Positions 39,839-48,106 of a stretch of 64,000 nucleotides of DNA are shown here, piece after piece (within the stretch, counting starts at the first letter, position 1; the number at the start of each line of letters is the position of its first letter). The notes below the pieces were generated by a model. The model was not told the origin of the DNA. It saw nothing but the letters and a program-made list of their open reading frames with translations, and made no database searches. The position numbers were made by a program, and so were the translations under genes. Source of the DNA: Catenovulum agarivorans DS-2 (GTDB taxonomy: Bacteria > Pseudomonadota > Gammaproteobacteria > Enterobacterales > Alteromonadaceae); NCBI RefSeq assembly GCF_000568405.1, contig NZ_ARZY01000002.1:1-64000 (forward strand), written 5' to 3'.

Positions 39839-40840
39839 ATGGCCAAGTACAATGTTTACGGACTCGGTAACGCACTGGTTGACCTCGAGTTTGAAGTAAC
39901 GGACGAATTTTTAGCACGTCAAAATATTGAAAAGGGTTTAATGACCTTATTAGACGAGCAAGCCCATCAGGTTTTATTAGATAAATTAAATCAAGAATTT
40001 AGTTTGCTCAAGCGTGCAGGCGGTGGTTCTGCTGCTAACTCTTTAGTTGGTTTGTGCCAATTTGGTGGTAGCGCATTTTTGTCTTGTAAAGTTGGTGATG
40101 ACGAAAGTGGTCAATTTTATGGTGAAAACTTGCAACAAGCGGGTGTATCGATTCGTGTTTCAGAGTTAGACCTACATGGTCAAACGGGTAAATGTATGGT
40201 TATGGTCACCGACGATGCTGAGCGTACCATGAACACATTTTTGGGCATCACCGCTGATTTTTCTGAAAAAGAGTTATTTATCGAAGAATTAGCCGAAGCA
40301 GAGTATTTGTATATTGAAGGTTATTTGGTTACTTCTGACAATGCGCGCCAGGCCATCTTAAAAGCAAAATCACAAGCCAAAACCAACGGCAATAAAATTG
40401 CGATGACTTTCTCAGATCCAGCTATGGTTAAGTATTTTAAAGAAGGTATAGATGAGTTGTTGGGTAGTGATCCAATCGACTTATTATTCTGTAATGAGGA
40501 AGAGGCATTAACATTTGCAGATACAGATAACTTAGCCGATGCAGCCAAAGTATTGTTAACTCGCGCTAAACAAGTTGCGGTAACTCGCGGTGCAGACGGT
40601 GCTAGCGTATTTACTGCTGAGGGTGAAGTAAAAGTAGCAGCACCACAAGTTAAACCTGTTGATACCAATGGTGCTGGCGATATGTTTGCGGGTGCTTTTT
40701 TATATGCAATATGTAATGGCTGGGACACTGCTAAAGCGGCTCAATTCGCTTGTGCTGCAGCTTCTGAAGTAGTGCAAAGCTTTGGCCCACGCATCAGTAA
40801 AGAACAGCAACAAACTTTATTAACTCAATATCAAGGCTAG
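39839..40840 (+). CDS. PfkB-family adenosine kinase-like protein
   Basis: The 333-residue protein is a ribokinase-fold sugar/nucleoside kinase with the substrate block RAGGGSAANSLVG and the catalytic DTNGAGDMFAGAF. Its position directly before ahcY makes adenosine the most likely substrate: it would phosphorylate the adenosine released from S-adenosylhomocysteine. The specificity is inferred from context. Confidence 0.82.
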   Translation: MAKYNVYGLGNALVDLEFEVTDEFLARQNIEKGLMTLLDEQAHQVLLDKLNQEFSLLKRAGGGSAANSLVGLCQFGGSAFLSCKVGDDESGQFYGENLQQAGVSIRVSELDLHGQTGKCMVMVTDDAERTMNTFLGITADFSEKELFIEELAEAEYLYIEGYLVTSDNARQAILKAKSQAKTNGNKIAMTFSDPAMVKYFKEGIDELLGSDPIDLLFCNEEEALTFADTDNLADAAKVLLTRAKQVAVTRGADGASVFTAEGEVKVAAPQVKPVDTNGAGDMFAGAFLYAICNGWDTAKAAQFACAAASEVVQSFGPRISKEQQQTLLTQYQG

Positions 40841-40891
40841 AATTAGCCCAATAGTTATTGAAACAAATTAATCGTAATAACGGAGTCCAGA

Positions 40892-42256
40892 ATGACAGAC
40901 TATAAAGTCGCCGATATCAGCCTTGCCGATTGGGGCCGTAAAGAATTATCTATCGCAGAAAGCGAAATGCCAGCACTTATGGCGATTCGTGAAAAATATA
41001 AAGCAGAACAACCATTAAAAGGTGCAAAAATCTTAGGTTGTATTCACATGACCATTCAAACGGGTGTGTTAATTGAAACATTAGTTGAGTTAGGCGCTGA
41101 AGTGCGTTGGTCATCTTGTAATATCTTTTCTACTCAAGATCACGCTGCTGCTGCAATTGCTGCTGCTGGTGTTCCTGTGTTTGCGTGGAAAGGCGAAACT
41201 GAAGAAGAATACGTTTGGTGTATCGAGCAAACCATTAATAAAGATGGTCAGCCGTGGGACGCAAACATGGTTTTAGACGATGGCGGCGATTTAACTGAAA
41301 TTCTTCACCAAAAATATCCTCAGTTGTTAGAGCGTATTCACGGTATTACCGAAGAAACCACCACTGGCGTGCATCGTTTGCAAGAAATGTTAGCCAAAGG
41401 CGAATTAAAAGTACCAGCCATCAATGTAAATGACTCGGTCACTAAGTCTAAGAATGACAATAAATATGGCTGTCGTCATAGTTTAAATGACGCAATTAAA
41501 CGCGGTACTGACCACTTATTATCAGGCAAAAAAGCCTTAGTGATTGGTTATGGTGATGTGGGTAAAGGCTCAGCGCAAAGCTTACGTCAAGAAGGCATGA
41601 TTGTATCGGTAACCGAAGTGGACCCAATTTGTGCGATGCAAGCATGTATGGACGGCTACGAGGTTGTATCTACTTACAACGACGGTATTAACACTGGCAA
41701 GCTAGAAGACATCAACTCTGCATTACTTGCAAAAACTGACCTAATTGTAACGACTACTGGTAACTTTAATGTATGTGATAAAAACGTATTACAAGCATTA
41801 AAGCCGGGTGCGGTAGTTTGTAATATCGGTCACTTCGATAATGAAATTGATACTGCATTTATGCGTGAAAACTGGCGTTGGGAAGAAGTTAAACCACAAG
41901 TGCATCAAGTGTATCGTAGTGACGATGCAACAGACTTCTTGATTTTATTATCTGAAGGCCGTTTGGTTAACTTAGGTAACGCGACTGGTCACCCATCACG
42001 TATTATGGATGGTTCTTTTGCTAACCAAGTATTAGCACAAATTCATTTATATGCAGCTAAGTTTGCTGATTTACCAGCAGCCGAAAAAGCTGACAAAATT
42101 ACCGTTGAAGTATTACCAAAACAATTAGACGAAGAAGTTGCTTCATACATGGTTAAAGGTTTTGGCGGTGTTGTTACTCAACTAACGGAAAAACAAGCTG
42201 AATATATTGGTGTAGAAGTTGAAGGGCCATTCAAGCCTGAGACTTATAGATACTAA
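40892..42256 (+). CDS. ahcY: S-adenosylhomocysteine hydrolase
   Basis: AhcY reversibly splits S-adenosylhomocysteine to homocysteine and adenosine with tightly bound NAD. The 454-residue protein has the NAD-binding [10 protein letters not shown], the substrate region [20 protein letters not shown] and the C-terminal tail FKPETYRY that reaches into the partner subunit. The ribosome site is ACGGAG. A strong terminator follows. Confidence 0.98.
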   Translation: MTDYKVADISLADWGRKELSIAESEMPALMAIREKYKAEQPLKGAKILGCIHMTIQTGVLIETLVELGAEVRWSSCNIFSTQDHAAAAIAAAGVPVFAWKGETEEEYVWCIEQTINKDGQPWDANMVLDDGGDLTEILHQKYPQLLERIHGITEETTTGVHRLQEMLAKGELKVPAINVNDSVTKSKNDNKYGCRHSLNDAIKRGTDHLLSGKKALVIGYGDVGKGSAQSLRQEGMIVSVTEVDPICAMQACMDGYEVVSTYNDGINTGKLEDINSALLAKTDLIVTTTGNFNVCDKNVLQALKPGAVVCNIGHFDNEIDTAFMRENWRWEEVKPQVHQVYRSDDATDFLILLSEGRLVNLGNATGHPSRIMDGSFANQVLAQIHLYAAKFADLPAAEKADKITVEVLPKQLDEEVASYMVKGFGGVVTQLTEKQAEYIGVEVEGPFKPETYRY

Positions 42257-42278
42257 AAGTTACTACTTGTTGCAAAAT

Positions 42279-42315
42279 TAAAACCCCGTTAGTGTAATCA
42301 CTACGGGGTTTTTTC
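42279..42315 (+). terminator. Terminator of ahcY
   Basis: AAAACCCCGTTAGTG pairs with CACTACGGGGTTTTTT around a 4-base loop. Confidence 0.92.
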
Positions 42316-42344
42316 ATATATGCGAATTAGTACAAGAAAAATAA

Positions 42345-42354
42345 GCAACGTTGT
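42345..42354. promoter_or_regulatory. LacI-type operator, sugar ABC transporter genes
   Basis: GCAACGTTGT is one base from the palindrome ACAACGTTGT found seven more times in the locus. It lies 86 bp upstream of the binding-protein gene. Confidence 0.72.
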
Positions 42355-42440
42355 TAATTTATGTCTTTTTTGCGCTAAAAACATGACAGAATCAAAAGTG
42401 CGTGCGATTATTAGTTAGTTGCTTATAAAATGTGTTGGTT

Positions 42441-43697
42441 ATGTTGCGTAAAGTTTGTTTAGTTGTGCTTTTGCTCTTTTGTACTCAGGCTAGATCTGAA
42501 ACGATACAGTTATGGCGTACTTTGTCGGATGACGATGAAATGAGGACATTTGCCCAGCAAGTGAAACGGTACAATCGAGTTCATCCTGAAGCCAAGGTTT
42601 CAATAGAAGCCATTCCTCATGGTACATATGCTGACAGTGTAATTGGTGGCGCGTTAGCTCGTGATTTACCATGCATATTAGCCGTTGATCAACCAAATGT
42701 TGCAAATTATGCTTGGGCTGGATTGATTCAGCCTCTGTATGTTGATGAAGAGTATTCTCACAATTTACTCTCGCAGGATGACTTTGAGCATGTAAATTCA
42801 AATGGGATCGGAATTTACCAAAATAAAGTTTATTCATTAGGGCCATTTGATATCGCATTAGCGCTCTTTACGCGACGTTCGTTGTTACAAGAGTTGAACG
42901 TACGTATTCCAACTTTGGAACACCCATGGTCAGTTGAAGAATTTAATGTTTTGCTAGATCAAATTCAGCAGCAGGGGCTGTATAAATACATCTTCGATTT
43001 GAATTTACTTGGAGTTGGTGAATGGCCCGCATATGGTTTTTTGCCTATGTTGTATAGTGCAGGTGGTGACTTTGTTGACCGAGTTGAATATCAAATAGCT
43101 GAAGGATATTTAAACAGCGAAGGAGCGGTTACGTGGGGGTTATGGCTACAAAAAATGTTGCGGGAAGGTTTCATTCAATATACTAGTTTGGAGCATGGCC
43201 AATTTGAAAAAGGTTTGTTGGCAATTCATTACACGGGTAGCTGGATGGTTGATCGATATCAGAAAGCGATAGGGGATGATCTACTTATTTTGCCGCCTGT
43301 CGACTTTGGCAATGGTGCTTATATTGGTGGTGGAAGTTGGCACTATACAATTACTCGCAATTGTACAAAGCCTAAACAAGCATCAAAATTTATTGCGTAC
43401 TTGATGACAAATGAAGAGATAGCTTTTTTTAATCGAGGTAGTGGGTTTATTCCAACATCCGCAGAGGCTGCTAATCAACTGGAACTTTATCGCGAAAGCG
43501 GTGCATTGCGAAAGCTATATCTAACGTCCGAGCGCAATGTTGTGTTGCGTCCTGCGACGCCAGCCTATCCCGCTATTTCTGCTATATTTTCACAAGCAGT
43601 GAGGCGCATAGCACAAGGTGCCAGCGTGACAGAGTCGTTGGATAGAGCCGTTGATGAAATCGAGTTAAATATTTTGGACAACCGTGGTTACCAGTAA
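42441..43697 (+). CDS. Sugar ABC transporter substrate-binding protein (family 1, MalE/UgpB-like)
   Basis: The 418-residue protein has a signal peptide (VCLVVLLLFCTQARS) and a MalE-type binding fold, with IQLWRTLSDDDEMRTFAQQV near the start and GGGSWHYTITRNC and AYLMTNEE later. The ATG at 42441 is preferred to a GTG three codons upstream. It leads a three-gene unit with two permeases. The substrate is probably a fructo-oligosaccharide, fructose or sucrose, judged only from the shared operator and neighbours. Confidence 0.85.
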   Translation: MLRKVCLVVLLLFCTQARSETIQLWRTLSDDDEMRTFAQQVKRYNRVHPEAKVSIEAIPHGTYADSVIGGALARDLPCILAVDQPNVANYAWAGLIQPLYVDEEYSHNLLSQDDFEHVNSNGIGIYQNKVYSLGPFDIALALFTRRSLLQELNVRIPTLEHPWSVEEFNVLLDQIQQQGLYKYIFDLNLLGVGEWPAYGFLPMLYSAGGDFVDRVEYQIAEGYLNSEGAVTWGLWLQKMLREGFIQYTSLEHGQFEKGLLAIHYTGSWMVDRYQKAIGDDLLILPPVDFGNGAYIGGGSWHYTITRNCTKPKQASKFIAYLMTNEEIAFFNRGSGFIPTSAEAANQLELYRESGALRKLYLTSERNVVLRPATPAYPAISAIFSQAVRRIAQGASVTESLDRAVDEIELNILDNRGYQ

Positions 43698-44801
43698 ATG
43701 CCGATAAAGCTACCGAAGGACGCAGAACATCAATTCAACTACAACAGCATCCAGCAGGACAAGTTAACAGCAGGATTAATGTTGGTGCCCGCACTTTTTC
43801 TATTGTTTGTATTTTTGTGTATACCTTTAGTTGTTTCAGTTGGAGTCTCTTTAACCGATGAAAGGTTGATATCGCCTAATTCGGCTCGCTTTGTTGGTTT
43901 AGAAAATTATAAAAAATTATTAGGGCTACAAATTATTGAGGTGAACCGTTTTAATCGGGAAAGCGGAAGTGAAGCCGACGAGTTTGTTTATAAAGATAAA
44001 CGTTACAGTAAATTAAGAAATTTGGTTCGCAACAATGCAGAGTTGTTAGGGTACTCAGAACTAAGCCGATTTACAGTATGGGATAAATCATGGGTAATAG
44101 TGGCAAGAGATGTATTGTTTATTCGTTCATTTTTAAATACATGCAAATTTGTGCTTATGGTTGTTCCAATACAAGTGCTTCTGGCGCTGGCGTTAGCCTT
44201 GGCGTTGCGGCGAAATTTTATAGGTTCGGGGATTATTAAACTGTTGTTTTTTACGCCCGTGGTCACCTCTATGGTAGTGGTGTGTGTTGTGTGGTCATTG
44301 ATGCTCCACCAACAAGAAGGTCTGATAAACCAAGTGATAGCGAGTCTGTGGCCGCTTTATGATGCAATAGACTGGTTAAACGATCCTGCTTGGAGCCTAT
44401 TTGCAATAGCCGCTATGTCAGCTTGGCAAGGAGTTGGCGTGCAAATGCTGATATTGCTTGCTGGCTTACAGGCTATACCTAATTCTTTGTATGAAGCTGC
44501 TAGCCTAGATGGCGCGTCACGATGGTCGCAGTTTCTTCATATTACTTTACCTGGATTACGGCACACGTTGATTTTTGTCGTGCTATCAACAACTATTTTT
44601 GCGTTCGCTCTATTTGTTCAGGTCGATGTGCTAACTCAGGGAGGGCCGCAAGATTCGACATCGACAGTATTATTTTATGCAATAGAAAAAGGTTTTCGAC
44701 AGCAACAGATTGCATATGGTTCGACTGTTTGTATCTTGTATTTTGTTGTGATATTGACTTTGTCATTAATACAGAAGAAATTATTAGGTTATGAGAAATA
44801 A
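43698..44801 (+). CDS. Sugar ABC transporter permease (MalF-like)
   Basis: The 367-residue inner-membrane permease starts at the base after the stop of the binding-protein gene. It has six or more helices and the coupling loop YEAASLDGASRWSQFLHITL. An insert of about 70 residues rich in charged residues lies after the first helix (roughly 70-120), longer than in many MalF-type permeases of this size. Confidence 0.88.
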   Translation: MPIKLPKDAEHQFNYNSIQQDKLTAGLMLVPALFLLFVFLCIPLVVSVGVSLTDERLISPNSARFVGLENYKKLLGLQIIEVNRFNRESGSEADEFVYKDKRYSKLRNLVRNNAELLGYSELSRFTVWDKSWVIVARDVLFIRSFLNTCKFVLMVVPIQVLLALALALALRRNFIGSGIIKLLFFTPVVTSMVVVCVVWSLMLHQQEGLINQVIASLWPLYDAIDWLNDPAWSLFAIAAMSAWQGVGVQMLILLAGLQAIPNSLYEAASLDGASRWSQFLHITLPGLRHTLIFVVLSTTIFAFALFVQVDVLTQGGPQDSTSTVLFYAIEKGFRQQQIAYGSTVCILYFVVILTLSLIQKKLLGYEK

Positions 44802-45669
44802 ACAGCGAATGTTGCCGCGATACATTTATAGAGTTGCTCTAGCATTGACAGGTGTGTTGTTTGTTCTTCCGATCATATTTGTGTTTGTTGCTTCGTTCAA
44901 AAACGAGAATCAAATATTTGCTGACGCAGGTTTTCTCTCAATGTTTGACTTGACCGAAGGGGTCGGCTTTCAAAATTATCAAAAGGTCATTGAGCATACA
45001 CCGTTTTTAAACTATCTGACAAACTCAATTGTCATTACCTTAGTGTCAGTCGTCTTAGGTACATTAGTTAATTCCATGGCTGCATATTCGTTACTGAGGT
45101 TTCCGTGGGTTGGAAAACAGGGCATATTAGTGTTGTTATTAGCTTTACTGATAGTTCCATTTGAAGCAGTAGTGTTACCGTTAGTTTTTATTGTTACTCA
45201 ATTGCCTTGGATAGAATACCAAAACGGTAGTTGGTCATTGGTTTATTCGTGGTTTAACAGTTTACATGTACAAATTATCCCTGAACTAGCCAATCCGTTT
45301 TTTATCTTTTTGTTTTATCAATACTTTAAAAACATTCCGAAAGATTATGAAGAAGCTGCTTTGATCGATGGAGCAAGTATTTGGAAAATTTTCTTTACTA
45401 TTGTTATGCCGATGGCTAAACCCGTTATTGCCGCTGTTGCTATTTTAACTTTTTTACGCAGTTGGAATGCTTATTTGTTACCTGTTTTGGTCGCAAATGC
45501 GCAAGATGTCAGGCCATTAATGCCGGGAATGCAGCAATTTTTTAGTCATAGTGTCGATTGGGGGGCAGTAATGGCCTATGCAAGTATGACGACCTTACCT
45601 GTGTTAATTGTGTTTTTTGCGTTGCACAAATATTTGGTTGATGGTTTGAAAACTGGCGTGAAGCGATAG
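44791..45669 (+). CDS. Sugar ABC transporter permease (MalG-like)
   Basis: The 292-residue permease has six helices and the coupling loop EEAALIDGASIWKIFFTIV. It overlaps the previous permease by 11 bases. No ATPase gene follows or precedes, so the importer must borrow one encoded elsewhere, as MsmK does in Gram-positive bacteria. Confidence 0.88.
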   Translation: MRNKQRMLPRYIYRVALALTGVLFVLPIIFVFVASFKNENQIFADAGFLSMFDLTEGVGFQNYQKVIEHTPFLNYLTNSIVITLVSVVLGTLVNSMAAYSLLRFPWVGKQGILVLLLALLIVPFEAVVLPLVFIVTQLPWIEYQNGSWSLVYSWFNSLHVQIIPELANPFFIFLFYQYFKNIPKDYEEAALIDGASIWKIFFTIVMPMAKPVIAAVAILTFLRSWNAYLLPVLVANAQDVRPLMPGMQQFFSHSVDWGAVMAYASMTTLPVLIVFFALHKYLVDGLKTGVKR

Positions 45670-45687
45670 GCTAGGCTATGTTATGCT

Positions 45688-45717
45688 AAAAAAAGCCGCC
45701 ATGAGGTTAAGGCGGCC
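45688..45717 (-). terminator. Terminator of the fructokinase-like gene
   Basis: On the minus strand GCCGCC pairs with GGCGGC around a 10-base loop and is followed by TTTTTTT. It lies between two converging genes. Confidence 0.8.
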
Positions 45718-45754
45718 AAAGGTCACACATGGTAACCAACACGTGGGAGCGTGC

Positions 45755-46717
45755 TTAAGCTGCTTTCAACGCTTTATCTAATTTTTGAATTGAAGCAAAA
45801 TCGGTTAAACCCGTCATTGGTCCTAAGTATTCGCAGACCACTCCACTAACTTTGTTGCCAAGTTGCACATAGCCTGCAAGCTCTGCATAGGTTAATTCTG
45901 ACAAGTTTGCTTGTGATAATTGATATAACACAGCGCCGATAAACGAATCGCCTGCGCCTGTGGTATCTACTGGCGTGATTTCGTATGCAGGAATAATGCT
46001 TTTCTCCGTTGGAGTTGATAAGAAACAGCCCCTGCTGCCAATGGTCACTGTTATGTAATTAACGCCTTTGGTATGCAGATAATCACAACCTTTGGCTAGG
46101 TCCTGTTCTTCCGTTAGTAAAGCCAACTCCTCTTCACTAACCTTCACAAAATTGGCCATTTCGATAAGTTGCATGGAGCGTTGAATAAATACATCTAAAT
46201 TGTCGTTCCACAAATCTTCACGATAGTTAGGGTCAAAACAAATAAAGTGTTTATTATCGTGAGCATATTTTGCTGCGGTTAAATAGCTTTCAAATAGATG
46301 GCTTCCGAGTAATGCTGTCGCTGAGCCCAAGTGCAAGATACTGTTTTCTAATAATAAGCTTGTTTGATTGTGCGGTAATGTAAATTCAGCATCTGCGCCA
46401 CGATTAAAAACAAAATCACGTTCACCATTTTGAGCTAATGATATAAAAGCCAAAGTTGTCGGGGTAGTAACTTTATGTACGTACTCAATATTTACATTAA
46501 AATCGATTAGCTCATTAATTAAGCTTGTACCGAAAGGATCATTGCCGACGGCTCCAGCAAAGTAAGAAATACCACCTAATTTAGCGACACAAGCCGCTAC
46601 ATTTGCAGGCGCGCCACCGGGCTTTTTCAAAAATTGTTCAGCCTCTACCAAATTTGTACCTATGTCAGTGCTAACGAAGTCGATTAACATTTCGCCTATA
46701 CAAACAACTTTTTTCAT
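45755..46717 (-). CDS. PfkB-family fructokinase-like sugar kinase
   Basis: The 320-residue ribokinase-fold kinase has the N-terminal block KPGGAPANVAACVAKLGG and the catalytic DTTGAGDSFIGAVL, typical of ScrK/bacterial fructokinases. It would convert fructose released from fructan to fructose 6-phosphate. An operator (46765-46774) lies 48 bp upstream, and the gene is divergent from the LacI regulator, a standard design for sugar catabolism. Confidence 0.87.
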   Translation of the reverse strand: MKKVVCIGEMLIDFVSTDIGTNLVEAEQFLKKPGGAPANVAACVAKLGGISYFAGAVGNDPFGTSLINELIDFNVNIEYVHKVTTPTTLAFISLAQNGERDFVFNRGADAEFTLPHNQTSLLLENSILHLGSATALLGSHLFESYLTAAKYAHDNKHFICFDPNYREDLWNDNLDVFIQRSMQLIEMANFVKVSEEELALLTEEQDLAKGCDYLHTKGVNYITVTIGSRGCFLSTPTEKSIIPAYEITPVDTTGAGDSFIGAVLYQLSQANLSELTYAELAGYVQLGNKVSGVVCEYLGPMTGLTDFASIQKLDKALKAA

Positions 46718-46764
46718 ACTATTGCCTTAGCTTGCTTAATTTTTGTTAAATTATATTTATAAAA

Positions 46765-46774
46765 ACAACGTTGT
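46765..46774. promoter_or_regulatory. LacI-type operator, fructokinase-like gene
   Basis: A perfect ACAACGTTGT palindrome lies 48 bp upstream of the minus-strand kinase start, in the divergent kinase-regulator gap. Confidence 0.82.
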
Positions 46775-46927
46775 CAAATGGTGTTGTAGATTTTATTTTG
46801 GGGATTTTATGCATTGCTCTAGTTAACAACTTTTTCCACTCGTTGTAGCTGCGGTTTAATCTGAAGATGAATTAACGTTTATAAACAAGGCCTAGTTGCT
46901 TGAGAATTATTAGGGTTTTGTTAGATA

Positions 46928-46937
46928 ATAACGTTGT
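46928..46937. promoter_or_regulatory. LacI-type operator, regulator gene
   Basis: ATAACGTTGT, one base off the consensus, lies 43 bp before the regulator start and fits autoregulation. The 263-bp gap holds no gene. Confidence 0.65.
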
Positions 46938-46980
46938 TTAAGCATACAATAACAATATTCTGAATAAGTGAAATGTATCC

Positions 46981-47985
46981 ATGGTAACAATTAAGCAGGT
47001 AGCAAAGCGGGCTGGAGTCTCATTTAAAACCGTATCCAGAGTGGTGAATAATGACCCGACTGTTAAGGAAGAAAATCGAGTAAAAATACTTGCTGCAATT
47101 GAAGAACTTGGTTATCAACCAAACTTAGCCGCTAGAATGGTGCGCAAAAAAAATTCAGATGTCATTGGTTTTATCTCGGATGAAATATCTACAACACCAG
47201 CTTCGGTTGATATTTTGCGTGGCGCTCAGGATAGAGCGTGGGAGCTTGGTAAAACATTGATGGTGTTTAATATAGATCCGAAAAAACCTTCTGCAAGCAA
47301 CTTATTAGAGCAATGCCGACAACATAGAGCTGAAGGGGTTGTTTATGGTGCCATGTACCACCAACCGGTTAATTTGCCGATTCAATTTGATCAGCAGCCA
47401 CTGGTTATGGTCAATTGTTTCGATCCAAACCAACAGCGAGCCGCAATTATTCCAGATGATGAGCAAGCAGCTTATGACGTAACCTTACAATTACTGAACA
47501 AAGGTTATAAACGCATTGCATTTCTTAATTTAAATCCTGAAATTGTTGCTGCCAAACTTAGGTTAGCTGGTTTTTTAACTGCATTAAAAGAGTTCAGTGT
47601 TGACGAAGACCAATATATAGTTGAATCGGTCGAGAAGGTAGTTGAAGGGCGCACAATAGATATAACGCGAGAAGTGGCTGATAGAGTTATTACCGACTTT
47701 AAACCGGACGCTATTTTGTGCGGCAAAGACTTAGTTGCACTGAGCTTATATTTTGTCTTAGAAAGACGTGGATTACGAGTCGGTCAAGATATAGGGGTAG
47801 CTAGTTTTGACGATTGGGATTGTATCCCGCAAATATTAGTGCCGTCGTTATCTTCAGTTGCCTTGCCATATTACCAAATGGGCAGGGCATCAGTTACTCG
47901 ACTGGTCAATCTTATATCGGGTAAACAAACGTCACTTGCGACAGAGCGTGTTAAGTGCCAGCTTTCGTCGAGAGAATCTTTCTAA
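46981..47985 (+). CDS. LacI-family transcriptional regulator of the fructan locus
   Basis: The 334-residue protein has an N-terminal LacI helix-turn-helix and hinge (TIKQVAKRAGVSFKTVSRVVNN, then LGYQPNLAARMVR) and a periplasmic-binding-type sensor domain. It is divergent from the kinase and stands before the GH32 gene. Eight palindromes of the ACAACGTTGT type with a central CG are what LacI-family proteins with this hinge bind. It is probably relieved by a fructan breakdown product; repressor rather than activator is inferred from operator positions. Confidence 0.9.
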   Translation: MVTIKQVAKRAGVSFKTVSRVVNNDPTVKEENRVKILAAIEELGYQPNLAARMVRKKNSDVIGFISDEISTTPASVDILRGAQDRAWELGKTLMVFNIDPKKPSASNLLEQCRQHRAEGVVYGAMYHQPVNLPIQFDQQPLVMVNCFDPNQQRAAIIPDDEQAAYDVTLQLLNKGYKRIAFLNLNPEIVAAKLRLAGFLTALKEFSVDEDQYIVESVEKVVEGRTIDITREVADRVITDFKPDAILCGKDLVALSLYFVLERRGLRVGQDIGVASFDDWDCIPQILVPSLSSVALPYYQMGRASVTRLVNLISGKQTSLATERVKCQLSSRESF

Positions 47986-48036
47986 GCTAGCTTTAGTTAT
48001 TTTCATCTATACTTTGTTTTATTTTTGTAAATTTGT

Positions 48037-48065
48037 TGCAAACAACGTTGTTTTTGATTTATATT
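48037..48065 (+). promoter_or_regulatory. Promoter of the GH32 gene, embedded in operators
   Basis: TTGCAA (48037-48042) and TATATT (48060-48065) are 17 bp apart. One operator fills the spacer and a second lies at the transcription start, so bound repressor would block polymerase. Confidence 0.7.
48043..48052. promoter_or_regulatory. LacI-type operator O1, GH32 gene
   Basis: ACAACGTTGT is the core of a perfect 14-bp palindrome, AAACAACGTTGTTT (48041-48054), inside the promoter spacer. Confidence 0.85.
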
Positions 48066-48069
48066 GTAG

Positions 48070-48079
48070 ACAACGTTGT
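48070..48079. promoter_or_regulatory. LacI-type operator O2, GH32 gene
   Basis: ACAACGTTGT is centred 27 bp downstream of O1, about 2.5 helical turns, and covers the expected transcription start. Confidence 0.83.
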
Positions 48080-48106
48080 TAAATTCATTGGAACTGGTAT
48101 ATAAAT

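Noticed and set aside
40321-40728. 135-codon frame antisense to the adenosine kinase-like gene
   Set aside because: It is a shadow of a conserved gene with low-complexity Ala/Ser composition and no signals.
40841-40891. S-adenosylhomocysteine riboswitch before ahcY
   Set aside because: Only 51 bp separate the kinase gene from ahcY, with no room or visible structure for the aptamer.
44522-44794. 90-codon frame within the MalF-like permease gene, other frame
   Set aside because: The permease is complete and conserved through this stretch; the overlapping frame has no start signal.
46871-46880. Further LacI-type site ATTAACGTTT in the kinase-regulator gap
   Set aside because: It keeps only the central AACGTT and differs at the flanking bases, so it is too weak to list.
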